A stretch of 64,000 nucleotides of DNA, taken from contig CM051026.1 of the NCBI GenBank assembly GCA_027627225.1, positions 6,770,915 to 6,834,914 on the forward strand, in the 5' to 3' direction. Position numbers and translations under genes: made by a program. How positions within the stretch are numbered: the stretch's first letter is position 1; every line of letters starts with the position of its first letter. Of this stretch, positions 22,107-35,089 are shown one piece after another. The stretch is from Congeria kusceri (taxonomy: Eukaryota; Mollusca; Bivalvia; Myida; Dreissenidae). The notes beneath the pieces were generated by a model, which was given only the letters and a program-made list of their open reading frames with translations, had not been told where the DNA came from and did not search any database.

Positions 22107-22415
22107 AATTCTAACATGATTTTTCTAATGACAAAGAACAAAAATATCGTTGTTTAACTACTCAATAAACAACGCAAAAAGTAGTCTGAGCGGCGCATTG
22201 TAAAAGGTAGTTCCAATTACAATTGCAAAAATATATGTCAGATCATGTTAGAATCGAAGTAATGTTCGCATTATTGTTGTTTATCGGCCAATAAACAACT
22301 CTTTGCCGTTCTGATGCGTGCTATTAACGCCCTCGTGGTTTAATTCCTACGTATCAGAACTCCAAATCGTTGTTTACTGGCAAATAAACAATGATAAATC
22401 GAAAATTATTTCTTA
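22107..22415 (+). mobile_element. ttatcgttgtttatcggcc MITE, copy 2
   Basis: Same order of blocks as copy 1 (acaaagaacaaa, tagttccaattacaattgc, attgttgtttatcggcc, acgtatcagaactcc, caataaacaatgataaatcg). It starts with attctaacatg, which is also the inverse end of copy 3, so the true end is near 22107. Confidence 0.75.
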
Positions 22416-22529
22416 TTTATAAAAATAAAATCCATGATTTGCCGAAGATCAACGTTATATTTCTGTTGATTTGTTTTGGTTTTACTATCGATGAGAATTT
22501 TAGTTAATTTTAAACTTATTCATTTCAGT

Positions 22530-22705
22530 TCCATTGTGTCGAACGCCTACGCTTATTAAGACACTTTTAAGTCCGTTTTCTGGTTAAAGCCAGTACTTTG
22601 GTGTCTTTGAGAAAGTACTTTTGAACTCTTCCCCGCGGAGGGATCGAACTCCTGACCTCCTGACCGCGAGGCGGACACCATATCAACTACACCACTGAGA
22701 TGTAA
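22530..22705 (-). mobile_element. SINE-1 copy in tandem block 4
   Basis: The clearest head in the window: on the minus strand ctcagtggtgtagttgat and caggaggtcaggagttcgat around 22640-22705, with the body ccagtactttggtgtcttt on the plus strand. Confidence 0.65.
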
Positions 22706-23232
22706 AGTGATTCGTTAAAACATTAAAATATATAGAGAGAGATATTAATTGCAAAACGATGAATAACGAACACGTATGGCTGGCGACTAAAAACATTTTT
22801 ATTCTCTTTAATAATGTGAAATAAATGTTCCACTTTGAAATTATTATCTAATATTTCAGCAATTTCATTGTTCTTTAGTAGGAAACCCCGAGCTAGCAGA
22901 CGACAATGACGCAGGCGCAAGAAGCGGATGAAGGAGAACATCCACTGAGCATGGGCGGAAATTTTTTTGTTTTATTTTAAATTATATGAATAAGGGATGT
23001 GATTTTCATACGATGTATAACCTAATTTCCTCCATAGACATAAAGAGCTGAACAAATTACGAAAGATATATATACAATAATAACAATAAACTATACACAA
23101 TACGGTTTAAATGTACACAGTATCTTACACATTTCGGTAGTGTACTAGACAGTCAATATGGACATTGTCAACAACAGGTAATATATTTGAGAAATACTTG
23201 TCGATTTCGAGTTGTTTATCTGTAAATACCGG

Positions 23233-23915
23233 TACAGACCACGATGCAGACAACATACAGACCACGATGCAGACAACATACAGACCACGATGCAGACAAC
23301 ATACAGATCACGATGCAGACAACATACAGACCACGATGCAGACAACATACAGACCACGATGCAGACAACATACAGACCACGATGCAGACAACATACAGAC
23401 CACGATGCAGACAACATATAGACCACGATGCTGTCAACAAACAGACCAAGATGCGGACAACAAACAGACCACGGTGCATACAACAAACAGGCCACGATGT
23501 AGGCAACAAACAGTTCACGATGCAGACAACAGACAGACAACAATGCTGACAACAAACAGACCACGATGCAGACAACAAACAGACCACGATGCTGACAAAA
23601 GATGCAGGCAGCAAACAGAATACGATGCATACAACAAACAGACCACGATGCTGACAGTAAACATACCACGATGCTGACAATAAATAGACCACGATGCAGA
23701 CAACAAACAGACCACAATGCAGACACCAAACAGACCATGATGCAGACAACAAACATTCAACGATGCAGACAACAAACAAATCACGATGCTGACAACAAAC
23801 AGATCGCGATGCTGACAACAAAACCACGATGCGGACAACAAACAGACAACGATGCTGAAAACATACAGACCACGATGCAGACAACATACAGACCACGATG
23901 CAGACATCAGATTCA
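23233..23915. repeat. 23-bp minisatellite, about 30 units (AT-richer array)
   Basis: The unit cagaccacgatgcagacaac plus ata. Units are near-identical from 23233 to 23420 and increasingly varied after that. Because 3 x 23 = 69, several frames on both strands stay open with Cys/Leu-rich or Asp/Gln-rich repeats; no start context or domain supports a protein. Confidence 0.93.
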
Positions 23916-24119
23916 CGTATTCTACGCACTCAGTTGAACAACAACAATAACTCAAACAGACCCTACGTGCAAGTATGGTAGTGTTCAAGCATTTAACGTG
24001 CTTCTTATGCGGTAATGAAATGTAAAGCTTTGGAATGAAATGTTAAGTTTTGATTTCGTACGAGTGATATATATTTCTGTTTTAAAAACTGTTTCTATTG
24101 AGTTTTCTCTATTCCATTA

Positions 24120-24165
24120 AATTATTATTATTATTATGATGATGATTATTATTATTATTACTGTT
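24120..24165. repeat. ATT/GAT microsatellite
   Basis: (ATT)n interrupted by gatgatg; low complexity only. Confidence 0.9.
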
Positions 24166-24659
24166 ATATACGCGACCATGATGCAGACGACAATCAGAGC
24201 TCTACGCCTACAAGCTCCATCCACTGCCTCCACATACTCGGTGCGCATGCGCAGGAGACTATTCAAGGACAACAGCGCCACAACGGAACCCCCCCTCCCC
24301 CCCCCCCCCAACGAGCATCAAAGGTAAATTTCTTTGGTTCATATGTCTTCACTGTAATTCAGGGATGTTACTTTTCTTTCTCTTGCATGTTAAACTTGAT
24401 ACTAGGATGAATCAGATTTTTCGTATATTTGATGGACTATGTCACGGGAATATCAATTCTGTAGAAATAAGTTGTATTTATAAAAATATTTACTGTTGTT
24501 GGAAATGTACAATGATTGATTAAATATTTTAAATAAAAAAATTGATTGTAAAATTGTAAAAAAATATACAAAACATTATTAATGGTGCTAATGGTGATTG
24601 TGCCTTCGTAGTGTTGTGTAACGATATGGTAATTATGATAATAGTTCTGATATTGATGA

Positions 24660-24985
24660 CAGTGGTCTAGAAGATGCAGAAGCAAGCAGTGGACGACGGC
24701 GGCGACAATCAGAGGACGACGCCGGAGACAAACAGCGTACAATATCGGCGACAACCAGCGGACGATGCCGGCGACAACCAGCGGACGATGCTTAGCGGCG
24801 ACAATCAGCGGACAATGTCGGCGATAACCAGCGGATGATGCTGGCGACAATTAGCTGACTGCCGGCGACAATCAGCGCACGATGCCGGCTAAACACAGCG
24901 GACGATGCCGGCGACAACCAGAGGACGATGCCGGCGACACTTAGCGGACGATGCCGGCGACACCCAGCCGACAAAGAGACGACGA
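24660..24985. repeat. 23-bp minisatellite, GC-rich array
   Basis: The unit cagcggacgatgccggcgac plus aac, about 14 imperfect copies. It aligns base for base with the array at 23233-23915 (cagNNNacgatgcNNNc). It ends in acgacgagcataaatggtaa, close to the end of the short array at 24290-24330 (acgagcatcaaaggtaaatt). Confidence 0.9.
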
Positions 24986-25317
24986 GCATAAATGGTAATT
25001 TTTTAATAGTGTATTTCCAAGAATTCACGTGAAATGTAGCTTCATTAAGAACACGATCAATTACCAATGATTTGCAGGGTTATAAACCGTTGTAAAAATT
25101 CGATGCCATGCAATGGCGTCCACTGTTTAATAAATTATAAAAACAAGGTTTAATATTTGATAATCGCATAAAATGTTTTAACAGTAAAGCAGGGTTTCAT
25201 CCGGTTTGTAAAATAAATTGATGATAAACGTGGTGATGTTGATAAATGTGGTGATGATGATAAACATGGCAATGATGATAAATGTGGCTATGATGATGAA
25301 CATGGCAATGATGATAA

Positions 25318-25332
25318 ACGTGGCAATGATGT

Positions 25333-25397
<65 letters not shown>
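25318..25397. repeat. GAT microsatellite
   Basis: About 23 uninterrupted GAT units, preceded by looser gatgataaa words from 25220. The poly-His and poly-Ile frames are artefacts. Confidence 0.95.
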
Positions 25398-25398
<1 letters not shown>

Positions 25399-26010
25399 GA
25401 TGATCCGTGCACAGATAAGAAAGTCGAAATGTTGTATATATATTATCTTTTTTGTAGAAATATCCGGAATGGAAAAGCACCACTGAGTTATCAAAACGAT
25501 GGAAGAACAACAAAAGATCGAACACTGTCAATTGAAGAAGAACAAATGATTGAAGCGTCATAGGAAAACGGACAATTAATTTTGTACCACTCCGAAAATG
25601 TACGAACAACACGTTATCGATACGTCAAATAAAACAGACGGGAAGATATTTTATTGACGAATTCCAAGCAGTGCATGGCCATTTACCGGTACAAATGATA
25701 AATCTTATACTTAGGCGTAAAAAAGTTGCTTGTTTCCGCTTATCCGACCCCCACCTCCTCCCCCTTAAGTTTTTTCCGCCGACCCTAAAATTTTTTTGCC
25801 TGTCAGTCACAATTTTTTCTGCTTTTCGGGGAAAACAGTTTTCTCTTATTAGTTTCTTGCCAAAAATCGCTTTTTCAATTACCTCAGTTAAAGTTAAGGT
25901 ATTGTTTCTTTGTTGTGAGTCGTTTAAACATTACACATGCATTATTTTACCTCCCCTCATAGAATTTTGGAGATATATGCGGAAACCAACCTCTTTTTTT
26001 TTGGCCTCAA

Positions 26011-26335
26011 GAAATAACATGTTCGATTTATCGTTGTTTATCGGCCAATAGACAACGGCTTTGAGCTCTGATGCATAGGGATTAAACCAGGAGGGCGTTA
26101 GCCCGATTTGTTTAATAGCTACGCATCAGAACGACAAGCCGATAAACAACGATAATGCGAAAATTATTTCGATTCTAACAAGATTTAACATAATTTTTGC
26201 ATTTGTAATTGGAACTTCTTTTTACTATGCTCTGCTCAGAATCTGGACTTCCAATTTTTGCGTTGTTTCTGGGTAGTTAAACAACGATAATTTTGTTCTT
26301 TGTCTATGAAAATTGGCGAGTGTCATGTTAGAATA
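26011..26335 (-). mobile_element. ttatcgttgtttatcggcc MITE, copy 3
   Basis: Inverse of copies 1 and 2, with all blocks in reversed order from gaaataacatgttcgattta to tgtcatgttagaat. The central gatgcatagg...cctacgcatc type pair is retained. Confidence 0.78.
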
Positions 26336-26339
26336 GTAA

Positions 26340-27320
26340 TTAACACGTCATTTGAAACATTGACACGTGATTTTAGACGTGATATTCTTAACAGTTTCAC
26401 GTAACATTTATGGCAAATATTCTTTACATTTTTATGTAACATGAGTATTTTGGATTCTTAATACGAAATAAATTGAAATGAAATAAATTCAAATAACATT
26501 AATATTGCAAACATGGAAAACTTGTTTAAAAGCCTTTTGTATACTTATTTTAGACGATGTGTTTTCTATTGTACGTTTGATGTGTTAATTATAACCACTG
26601 CAGTATTTATGATATTCAATATTTGTAATAACTTGTTTTTACAGTTTTATGCAATTTCAAGCTGTTAATAGTTACCAGTTACGTGTTACGTATGGATATG
26701 TTCTTTAGCCCAGCAATGAACAATGCAACATCGCAAAAACATGTTGCAGGTTAATGTGCATTATTTATTTCTACGTTTCTGATTAAATACTGTACATATT
26801 AAAGACACCGATTCCGTATTTAATATCATCTATTTCAACAATCGACACTTCTATTGCGATGAAATGAATTATCAAAAACATGCTTTTGGCATCTTGCTAA
26901 ACATAAAAAGCTTTTATGCGTATTTTACATGCTGATTTATTTGAAGGCAGATTAAAAATTACTGGCACGTTTTTTTATTAACAGGTTGTAGAACTTTCGT
27001 TTTAAGGTGTACTAGGTACGAACGAAGAAAATTTTTGTTGAGAACACGCTTAATGCGTACACAGAATAATATCATATTTTAATGTTAGTTTTGTATGCTC
27101 ACTGTAGATTCGGTGACTTTAATTACACGTTGACATTTTAGGTGTGTTATACTGTGTGTGTTTTAGTATTTCTATTAGTATCAATGTACATTTTTGTAAT
27201 ACTAGTAAGAAATGAAATACAAATTAATGAAACAATACAAATACTAAGCAGCAGCCAATAACCCAGCAAAACTAACAACATATTTTACCACAACAGCCAA
27301 CATATTGCTATAACTACAAC
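26340..27320. other. AT-rich, no gene seen
   Basis: No frame of note on either strand and no repeat family recognised. Confidence 0.6.
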
Positions 27321-27329
27321 ATCAAAAAC

Positions 27330-27582
27330 AACAGCAACAACAACTACTACTACTACTAACAATCTATTGCTATTATTACATCCGCTAACATTACTACTGC
27401 TTCCATTTGCTGCTGCTGCTGTGCTGTTACTGCTGATGCGCTACTACTGCTGCTGCGGATACTGCTGCTGCTGCGGATACTGCTGCTGCTGTTGATACTA
27501 TTACAACTGCTGCTGCAACTGGTGATGAAGCTGCTACAGTTACTTATGCAGCAGTTGCAACTACTTCGTTAATAACAATAAC

Positions 27583-27629
<47 letters not shown>

Positions 27630-27649
27630 TAATAATAATAAATATAATA

Positions 27650-27718
<69 letters not shown>

Positions 27719-28620
27719 ATAATAAATATACTAATAATAAATATAATAATAATAATAATAATTACAACAATGACAATAAAAATAATAACAATTTTACCAA
27801 ATAAATAAATAAATAAATAAATATAAAACTTGGGTAGGCTACAACAAGGAGACCAGATGGCCCGAGTAGTAGTTGTGAGAGTGTGGGGAGACAGGGGAGA
27901 GAGGTGTGGTTAGTGTTGTGTAGGGTGGTGTAGGGTAGACGGTGCCTCTGGTCTGACTAGCCTTGTATGCCGAGAAAAAAATCTCGTAAACGGTTAAAAT
28001 CTGTAGGACGTCAATATATAACATGCAAATACGAAATAAAAATTGTCGAAATAAAAGAAAAATAATATAAAACTATACTTCTTGAAATAACACATGTATT
28101 ATATTAATCAAATAAAAAGATACGTATGTGTTATATGCAGCAGCTTTGTGTTGCTGCTTCTATCTATGCAACTACTGCAGCTTGAACTACTACTGCAACT
28201 ACTGAAACTATTGATGCTTCTACTGCTGTAGCTGCTACTTCTACTACTGTTGCTGCTGCTACTACAGTTGAAGGTACTGCCATTGTTGCAGCTGCTACTA
28301 CTTTTACACCTGCTACTGCTGCTGCTGTTACATCTACTGATGCTGCTATTGCATTCACTGCTGGATATGCTGCTACTGCTACAACTGCTGCTGCAGCTAC
28401 TGCTGCTTCTGATACATCTGCAGTTGCTACTATTGCTGCAGTTACTGCTGCTACTACTACTGTTGCTGCTACTAATGATGGTGCTACTGCTACTGTTGCT
28501 ACTGCTCCAATCTTGCTACTTACAACGCTTCTACGTCTGCTTCCATTACTATTACTTCTACTATTAACATTAACACTAACTACTATACCACTGCTGCTGT
28601 TGTTGATGTTGGTAGAACTT
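27330..28620. repeat. cryptic trinucleotide region (ACT/CTG and AAT)
   Basis: Interrupted CTG and ACT triplets at 27330-27560, long (AAT)n at 27568-27770, short (AAAT)n, then a second long CTG/ACT region at 28140-28620. The Leu-, Ala- and Val-rich frames all come from triplet composition. The stretch 27830-28130 between them is plain. Confidence 0.9.
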
Positions 28621-28629
28621 GTTCTAATG

Positions 28630-30960
28630 CTACTGATTTTTCAAAGCAGAATTTCGGATAAAAATCGATTCTATTATTATTTTTATCGCTGCATTAGATG
28701 ATTTTTATGGATTTTATCGTTCCTTTTATAAGTCAACCCAAACTTTATTTTTTATCTCGGCCAATGTGATTATGTTGTTGCTGGCATTTGTTTGCTTGTA
28801 TGTCTAGATATTAACTAGCAACTTCTATATATTAAAACGCAACTTTACGCAAAAAGTTTTGATGGATTTGCATGCAATTTTCTGGGAACGTTAAAGCGGG
28901 TCAATGAACAAATGGTTAGATTTTGGTGGTGATCCGGATCCTCATCTGTATCCAGGATATTTGAAGGAATGGGAAATTGGGTAAGGAAGCTTACCTAAAA
29001 ACGAAAAATACCATTCTTATGTAGGGTTACCTATCTTAGCGGAGGTCTGTGCTCTCCGAATATTATTTTAGTTTGCCTACTATATAGGAAAGCTAGTGAA
29101 AATTGTACATCTTTTTTAGTTTGTTAAAAAAATCAGTTTTAATTGTTGTTATTGTTAGATTTGTTTTACTTGATTATATATAGTATGTATAATATGTTCA
29201 TACGTTTGTTTGTTCAGTTAATTTTTTTAAGTTTTTCGTAATTAATATTGCATGTTACGTTAAAGTGGCGTGTCGTCGGTAGATCGACAATTACATTTGC
29301 CAAAAAAATAAGTTTATTTACAGAGAATTAATATTAAAGTATTGTTAAATACGATGTCCTTGTGTCTATAAACAGTTGACACACGTTATATACTTTTAAT
29401 ATATATGCCCCTTTAATATTATGCAGACTAAAAAGTGGTGTATGCTTTTAATTTGTGTTAGTACAATTTATTTTTATTGCTTCCGTTATTTTTTTTCCAG
29501 TGATATATTTATACGAAATTTGGTTTGATTTGAAACATTATTTTTATATGGTAAGCTCATAAAATATAAATACTATGTGCTAATTAAAAAATAATAAACC
29601 AAGAAACGTTGTGTTTTATTATAATATATTGATAATATCCACCATAATACAATTACAACAAATCACAAAACATTAATTTAGTCGATGATGACTGCGTATG
29701 TCATAAGTCTTGTGAATCTCTGAACCGAATGGTATTGAGGCCAAATTGTCTTGGGACCGAACTGTCTAATGATCACATGATACTTCAACTTTCGGTAAAA
29801 TGGCGAAAATGTCAACACAAATGTATGCAGTTGCAGTTTATGAAAGAATTTAACTATTAATTAGAACGTGACAAAGGTAGCATTTGATTGTTTTCATTTT
29901 CATATACAATAATGAAACAAATAATACCAATAAACAGAACTAACATGAATATTTAATAATGGAAACTCGAAACAAAGTAATCGTCAAATAATGTAATACA
30001 AATTACAATACCGTGAATACGGATTACAATAAATGAACACGCATTGACGTGAACTATTTACAAGTGTAACAACAGACTCCTGGGAAGTAGGAAAGCATAC
30101 ATCTTGTGAACCTGCACTGAATTATTTGTGTTAGGAGAACTTGTTAGGCACTCAGCAAATCTTATTTTTAGTTACTTTTTATGTGGGCAATAATTGCCAG
30201 TATAAAAGAGGTGGGGGACTTACCGATTAAGAAAAATATTTTGCATCTTCAACATGCTGAAATAACATGGTTAGCATTGAAATTTTGTTTACTTACTTGT
30301 AAAGATAATTTATTCTTCAATGTTTTGTAGCCTCTTTACACCTGTAAATTTGTGGATGTTATGCAGTCAAGTCCACAAACGCACATAATATGCGACAGAC
30401 GGAATGTAATCAACACATTTAAAATTAAATTGCTTCTTTACTTACTTTACTATTTCATGTCACAAAATATTGGACATGTAATGAGAAATATGTTATCTCA
30501 TTGAAAACTAAATTTGACCTAACAACTCCTTTAACTTGCTCAAATTCCTTCAACTTTGTGGATAATTTTAGGTCATTGATTTTAATACACTAAACATTTC
30601 GGCATGATGCCTTCATAAGAAGTAATAAAAATAATAAACATAAACAAAGGAAGTGACGTCGACGTCATACAGTGACGTTACGTCGTTTGGCGGAAAAATG
30701 ATGACCTGTCATAAGTCGGTAAATTCTTAGGGCCAAAATTTGCAAAGAATAAGGACACAAGATGTTGCGTGATTGTATCGAATATGATGTCTGTGCATCA
30801 TCCACAAACTTGTATGAGGCCACAAACTTACGGGTATAGATGCTAAATATTGTCATGCGCTACACATTCTACACATAGTGTAGAAAAGCTGTCATTGAGG
30901 TGCTTGATTGTGTAGGCATGCGTTCTAATACTACATTAACTGTGTACCCCAATTTTTTAG
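28630..30960. other. gene-free stretch with one repeat relic
   Basis: A repeat relic at about 28840-29070 contains gtgatccggatcctcatctg and ggaggtctgtgctctccga, words of the family also seen at 35.1-35.8 kb. The rest is AT-rich with no exon signal. At 30650-30695 several tgacgt words and a gacgtcgacgtc palindrome occur. Confidence 0.55.
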
Positions 30961-30972
30961 CTCGAATATTTT

Positions 30973-31381
30973 TTAGCTCGACTATTCATGAAATAGTCTG
31001 AGCTATACTTCTGGCCCGTAAGTCGGCTTCTGTTTCGGCGTAATGCTCTGCTTAAGGTTTGTGTGCAACAAGTACATATCTGCTTTAACTGCTAATTTGA
31101 AACTTCAAACATGTCTTCGGGGTCATTATGTGAAGCCAAAGCTCATATTTCTGACTTGCAATTTAGCAGAATTATGTTACGTTTTGCACATAAAAATTCA
31201 GGTTACAGTTTGCATGTTAAAGTTTGCATGCAACAACTTCATATCTCTATATCTACTACAGATATTCAATTAAAACTTCACACTTGTCTTTGGGGTCATT
31301 ATGTAAGGTCACTGATCAAGGCCCATAACTCTGACAAAGCAGTATGAATAGTCGAGCGCGATATCTTGAGACAGCTTTTGT
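30973..31381 (+). mobile_element. AGCTCGACTATTC-ended element, copy 2
   Basis: Starts ttagctcgactattcatgaa and ends gaatagtcgagcgcgatatc followed by gacagcttttgtt. The interior has two related modules around gtttgcatgcaacaacttca and ggggtcattatgt. Short frames over it are repeat-derived. Confidence 0.72.
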
Positions 31382-31736
31382 TTTGTTTTGGAATATTTTT
31401 TGTCTCAGCAATTCCATATATTAAGTGTTGCTACACTAAAAACAAATTTGAGAAAATAATGAAATTATCATGTTTTAATATTCGCCTATATGTGAAATAG
31501 AGATTGGCAATATGTTACTGAGGACCCTCTTTCTGTCTTGCAGCCCTCAGATCAGGGAATTTTGGCATCATTTTTTAATAACGAAGGAATTTTTTTATAA
31601 TATATTAATATTTTCAAAAATCTGTTTCTTTTAATTAGCCATTCTAGATGTATCAGTTGCTATAGCTATAGAATTGCAAAGAAAATAAAGTAAATAACAG
31701 TAAATCTAATTGAAAGTTTTGCTTTAGCAATAAAAC

Positions 31737-32195
31737 AATGGATTCTGAGAAGTTTTTGTGCAATCATTACGAAACTTTACGGAAGTGTTAGTAACCATAA
31801 AAGGAAGGTGACGTTTTATTTTTCGGCATAATTTGTCTTAACATTCTTGAGTTATGCCCCTTTAAAAAAAAGTTCAAATAAAGCTTGTGCATTCAATAAC
31901 TTAAGAAGTTTTTGTGCAATCATTATGAAACTTTAGCAAAGTGTTAGTAGCCATAAAAGAAAGGTTAAGTTTGATTTTTGGCATAATTGCTCTTGTACTT
32001 TATATAATGCCCCCTTTAAAAAAATAGTTCCAATAAGGCTTGTGTAGACAATAACTTGAGAAGTTTTTGTGCAATCATTATGAAACTTTAGCAAAGTGTT
32101 AGTAGGCATAAAAGGAAGATTAAGTTCAGTTTTCGGCATACCTCTTATTGTACTTGAGTTATGCTTCGTCAGGCGACACATCCGACTTGCTGAGT
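31737..32195. repeat. tandem-module repeat, 3 x about 155 bp
   Basis: Units begin with gagaagtttttgtgcaatca at about 31747, 31903 and 32057, followed by cataaaaggaag and ttatgcccc words. The last unit ends in a different terminal block, gtcaggcgacacatcc. Confidence 0.85.
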
Positions 32196-32258
32196 TCTAG
32201 TTATTGAAAGTGTTGACTTCAGGGGGGAATTTCTGAACTGGTTTTTGGGGGGGTGGGG

Positions 32259-32350
32259 AAATGACGCTGTTTATGCTGGGGAAGCCGCCTTATTTTGGCG
32301 GGAAAATGACACTGTTTATGCTGGGGAAGCAGCCTTATTTTGGCTGTAAA
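32259..32350. repeat. 2 x 45-bp tandem repeat
   Basis: The word atgacgctgtttatgctggg recurs with one change 45 bases later, each followed by gaag and ccttattttggc. Confidence 0.88.
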
Positions 32351-32479
32351 TTGACATATCAAGAGCCCTACTGCATTAATATTTGATGAACATTGATGTC
32401 TTAATACATTTCTACACATACTGTCAAAGGCGAATGGGATGTAAGGTGAACAGAACACGGCGAACGGACCTCATCAACA

Positions 32480-32790
32480 TTTACCTTGTGAACACTCTAT
32501 AGACCACATTTATTGCCCAATCTTCATGCAGTTTGCCTAGACCATTTGTTTCAAAAATATCTTGCACGAGTCTGATACTGGGTCATGTGGTGTCAAAAAC
32601 TAGGTCACTATGGCAACATTTTTTGTTTTGCCCAATCAACATGAAATTTGCTCAGAACATGTGTTCTTATGATATTCAAAACTGGGTCAAGTGTGGTCAA
32701 AACTAGGTCACCAGGGTAAATTAAAGAAAAAGCTTGTGAACTCTCTGGAGGCCACAATAGTTGACTAATCAACATGAAACTTTCTAAGCC
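32480..32790. repeat. relic of tandem-module family (cccaatcaacatgaaatt)
   Basis: Two diverged modules with gcccaatcttcatgcagttt / gcccaatcaacatgaaattt, each followed by actgggtca and aaaactaggtcac. The repeat is widespread in type, with no coding content. Confidence 0.6.
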
Positions 32791-33047
32791 CCTCAGGTGA
32801 TGTAGTATTCTACTGGTCAGTGGAATTTTTAATGGAAACTCAGATCTGATATGTAAATTTATAAACTTGGCAAATAATGGGAAGTTATAAACAATAACTC
32901 TTAAACCCTTCAACACTTACACAAAGTACATCATTCCTTTAGTCCTAAATAATTAGATATTTAGTTGAATATGATCTCATTTTTGTATGGGGCGACAGAA
33001 TCTACACCATGTCTAAACAGTTTAAGACTTACGATAAATAATTATTC

Positions 33048-33678
33048 TCGAAGATTGCGGGGAATATTGATTTGCTAATGTCGGTCGGTCTGTCTGTTGG
33101 TTGGTCGGTCTGTCTGTAGACCACTTTTGTTTCCGCTCTCTTAACTTCAACAGTTTTCATCCGACTAACTTCAACAGTTTTCATCCTATCTTCACCAGAC
33201 TTTATGAAAATGTTTATGGACATAATATCTAGGTCAAGTTCGATAATCAGCCAAATCCCCGTAGGAATTGTAGAGTTATGGCCCTTGAATGATCTAAAAT
33301 TGGCCTTTTTGCCGTTTTCGCTCTCTGAGTAAAACAGTTTTCATCCGATCTTCACCAAACTTCATGAAAATGTTTGTGGGCTTAATATCTCAGCCAAGTT
33401 TAATAATAAGCCAAATCGCCCCAGGAATTGTGGAGTTATGCCCTTGAATTATCTAAAATTGGCCCTTTGAGTTGTTTCCTTTTCTAAGTCCAACAGTTCA
33501 TAGCCGATCTTCACCGAACTTGGTGAAAATCTTTGTGGGTGTATTATCTTGGATAAGTTCAATAATCAACCAAATTGTCCGAGTAACTGTGGAGGTATGG
33601 CCCTAGATTATCTTAAATGAACCTTTTTAGCTTTTTTAATCTAGAGGGGGCATAACTGTTATACAAACAGCTCTTGTT
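33048..33678 (-). repeat. CAGCTCTTG/GGGCATAACTG module element, copy 1
   Basis: Minus-strand copy. Ends in gggggcataactgttatac plus aaacagctcttg. Contains modules of about 130-150 bases, each with ttttcatccgatcttcacca, aatatct and ccaggaattgtggagttatg. The left end has a tcggtcggtctgtctg run. Confidence 0.75.
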
Positions 33679-34374
33679 ATGCCCCCCATCGAAGATGGCT
33701 GGGTATATTTGTTTGCTAATGTTGGTAGGTCTGTCTGTCGGTAAACCACTTTCGTTTCCGCATTCAACGTTCAACAGTTTTCATCTGATCTTCACTAAAC
33801 TTCAGGAAAATGTTTGTGGGCATAATATCTAGGTCAAATTCGATAATTAGCCAAAGCGCCCTAGGAATTGTGGAGTTATTGCCCTTGAATTATCGGAACT
33901 TGGCCTTTTTAGTGGTTTCTGCTCTTTAAGTCCAACAGTTTTCATCCGATCTTCACCAAACTTCAGGAAAATGTTTGTTCGAAAAATATTTCAGTCAAGT
34001 TTGATATCCAGTCAAATCAGCCCAGGAATTGTGGAGTTATCGCCCTTGAATTATCTGAAATTGGACTTTTTAGCGGTTTCCACTCTCCAACAATGTTCAT
34101 ACAATCTTCACCAAACTTCATGAACATGTCTGTGGGCCAAGTTTAATAATCAGCCAAATTGCCCCTGGAAATGTGGAGTTATGGCCCATGAATTATCTAA
34201 AATTAGCCTTTTTTAGCTGTTTCATTCATTCATTTTTTAGCTGTTTAGTTCAATAATCAACCTAATCATCCCAGTATCTGTGGAGTTATGGCCCTTGATT
34301 ATCTAAAAAAAAATATTCTTTTTTAGCTATTTTACCCTTGAGGGGGATAACTGTTTTACAAACAGCTCTTGTTG
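33679..34374 (-). repeat. module element, copy 2 (abuts copy 1 head to tail)
   Basis: Begins ttatgccccccatcgaagat directly after copy 1 and ends gggggataactgttttac plus aaacagctcttg. Four to five diverged modules. The two copies together form a higher-order tandem pair. Confidence 0.75.
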
Positions 34375-35089
34375 TTGTTTTACCTGTTTTGTGTCTGCAA
34401 AATGCATAAACAGGCTTAATCAATGATGTACATGTTAGTTTTATTTCGAGTTTTTGGTTTGCAATTGGTACAATAATCAGTGTTCTAAATACGCATTTGC
34501 TCGAAGCCTGGGAAAAGTAAAAACCGAATCGGGCAAGTTAAAATTTTGACCTGTCTGTCTGAAGGGCAAGTATATGAAGGATGTAAAATAAGGAAATTGA
34601 CCTGATTAGTTACTGTCTAGATTTACAAATTTCATAAAAGTTCAGTGGATTTGGGCAAGTTGGAATTGTTTGTCCTTATGGGCAAGTTCCTCAAAACAAC
34701 TTTAGCCAAGACTGAAAATACATGAATTTAAGATAGAATGTGAATATTGAATTGGCAGCTTATAAAGATTCCAACAATGCTTTTGGAAACTGAAGACACC
34801 ACACTGCCAAATTCATATTTATAGGGGTACCATTCTTTGTGTTAAATAGTATTAGTTTATTTAACAGCATTTTGTACAATACGCTGATGTATTTGGACGA
34901 GTACACAGCATGCAAACAATATTAGAAGATTCAATAGGCAATATTTCTAGTCTATATTATGTGCATATAATATTCAATATCAGTACTGTTCCTATTCATC
35001 CTTTTAAAGAAATCTTGGACTACAAGCTTGAAGCTTGAAGATCTTCAACATTATGTGTGTACAAATGTTAACAGAGGAAAATATAAAGC

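Larger units (their letters stand above)
19680..22990. repeat. tandem segmental duplication, about 0.55-0.6 kb units
   Basis: At least four blocks (about 20020-20540, 20541-21100, 21101-22410, 22416-22990) share the order: gccgtgatttgcg-type start, minus-strand SINE-1, a tagagagataa region, ttttcagcattttagaagcc, then gacgaccatgacgcatgcgc and aactgatttaacg. The third block is enlarged by two MITE insertions (21334-21594, 22107-22415). A degenerate gatgcagacgacaa motif at 19690-19930 and 24180 hints at further partial blocks. No credible protein spans it. Confidence 0.65.

Noticed and set aside
23145..23988. Cys/Leu-rich 150-240 codon frames
   Set aside because: They are translations of the 23-bp minisatellite; three units make 69 bases, so several frames stay open.
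25178..25612. Poly-His, poly-Ile and poly-Ser frames
   Set aside because: Products of the GAT microsatellite.
28164..28701. Leu- and Ala-rich frames
   Set aside because: Come from CTG/ACT triplet composition; no flanking gene structure.
31043..31347. Two overlapping plus-strand frames near 31.1-31.3 kb
   Set aside because: They lie wholly within the AGCTCGACTATTC element and correspond to its repeated modules.
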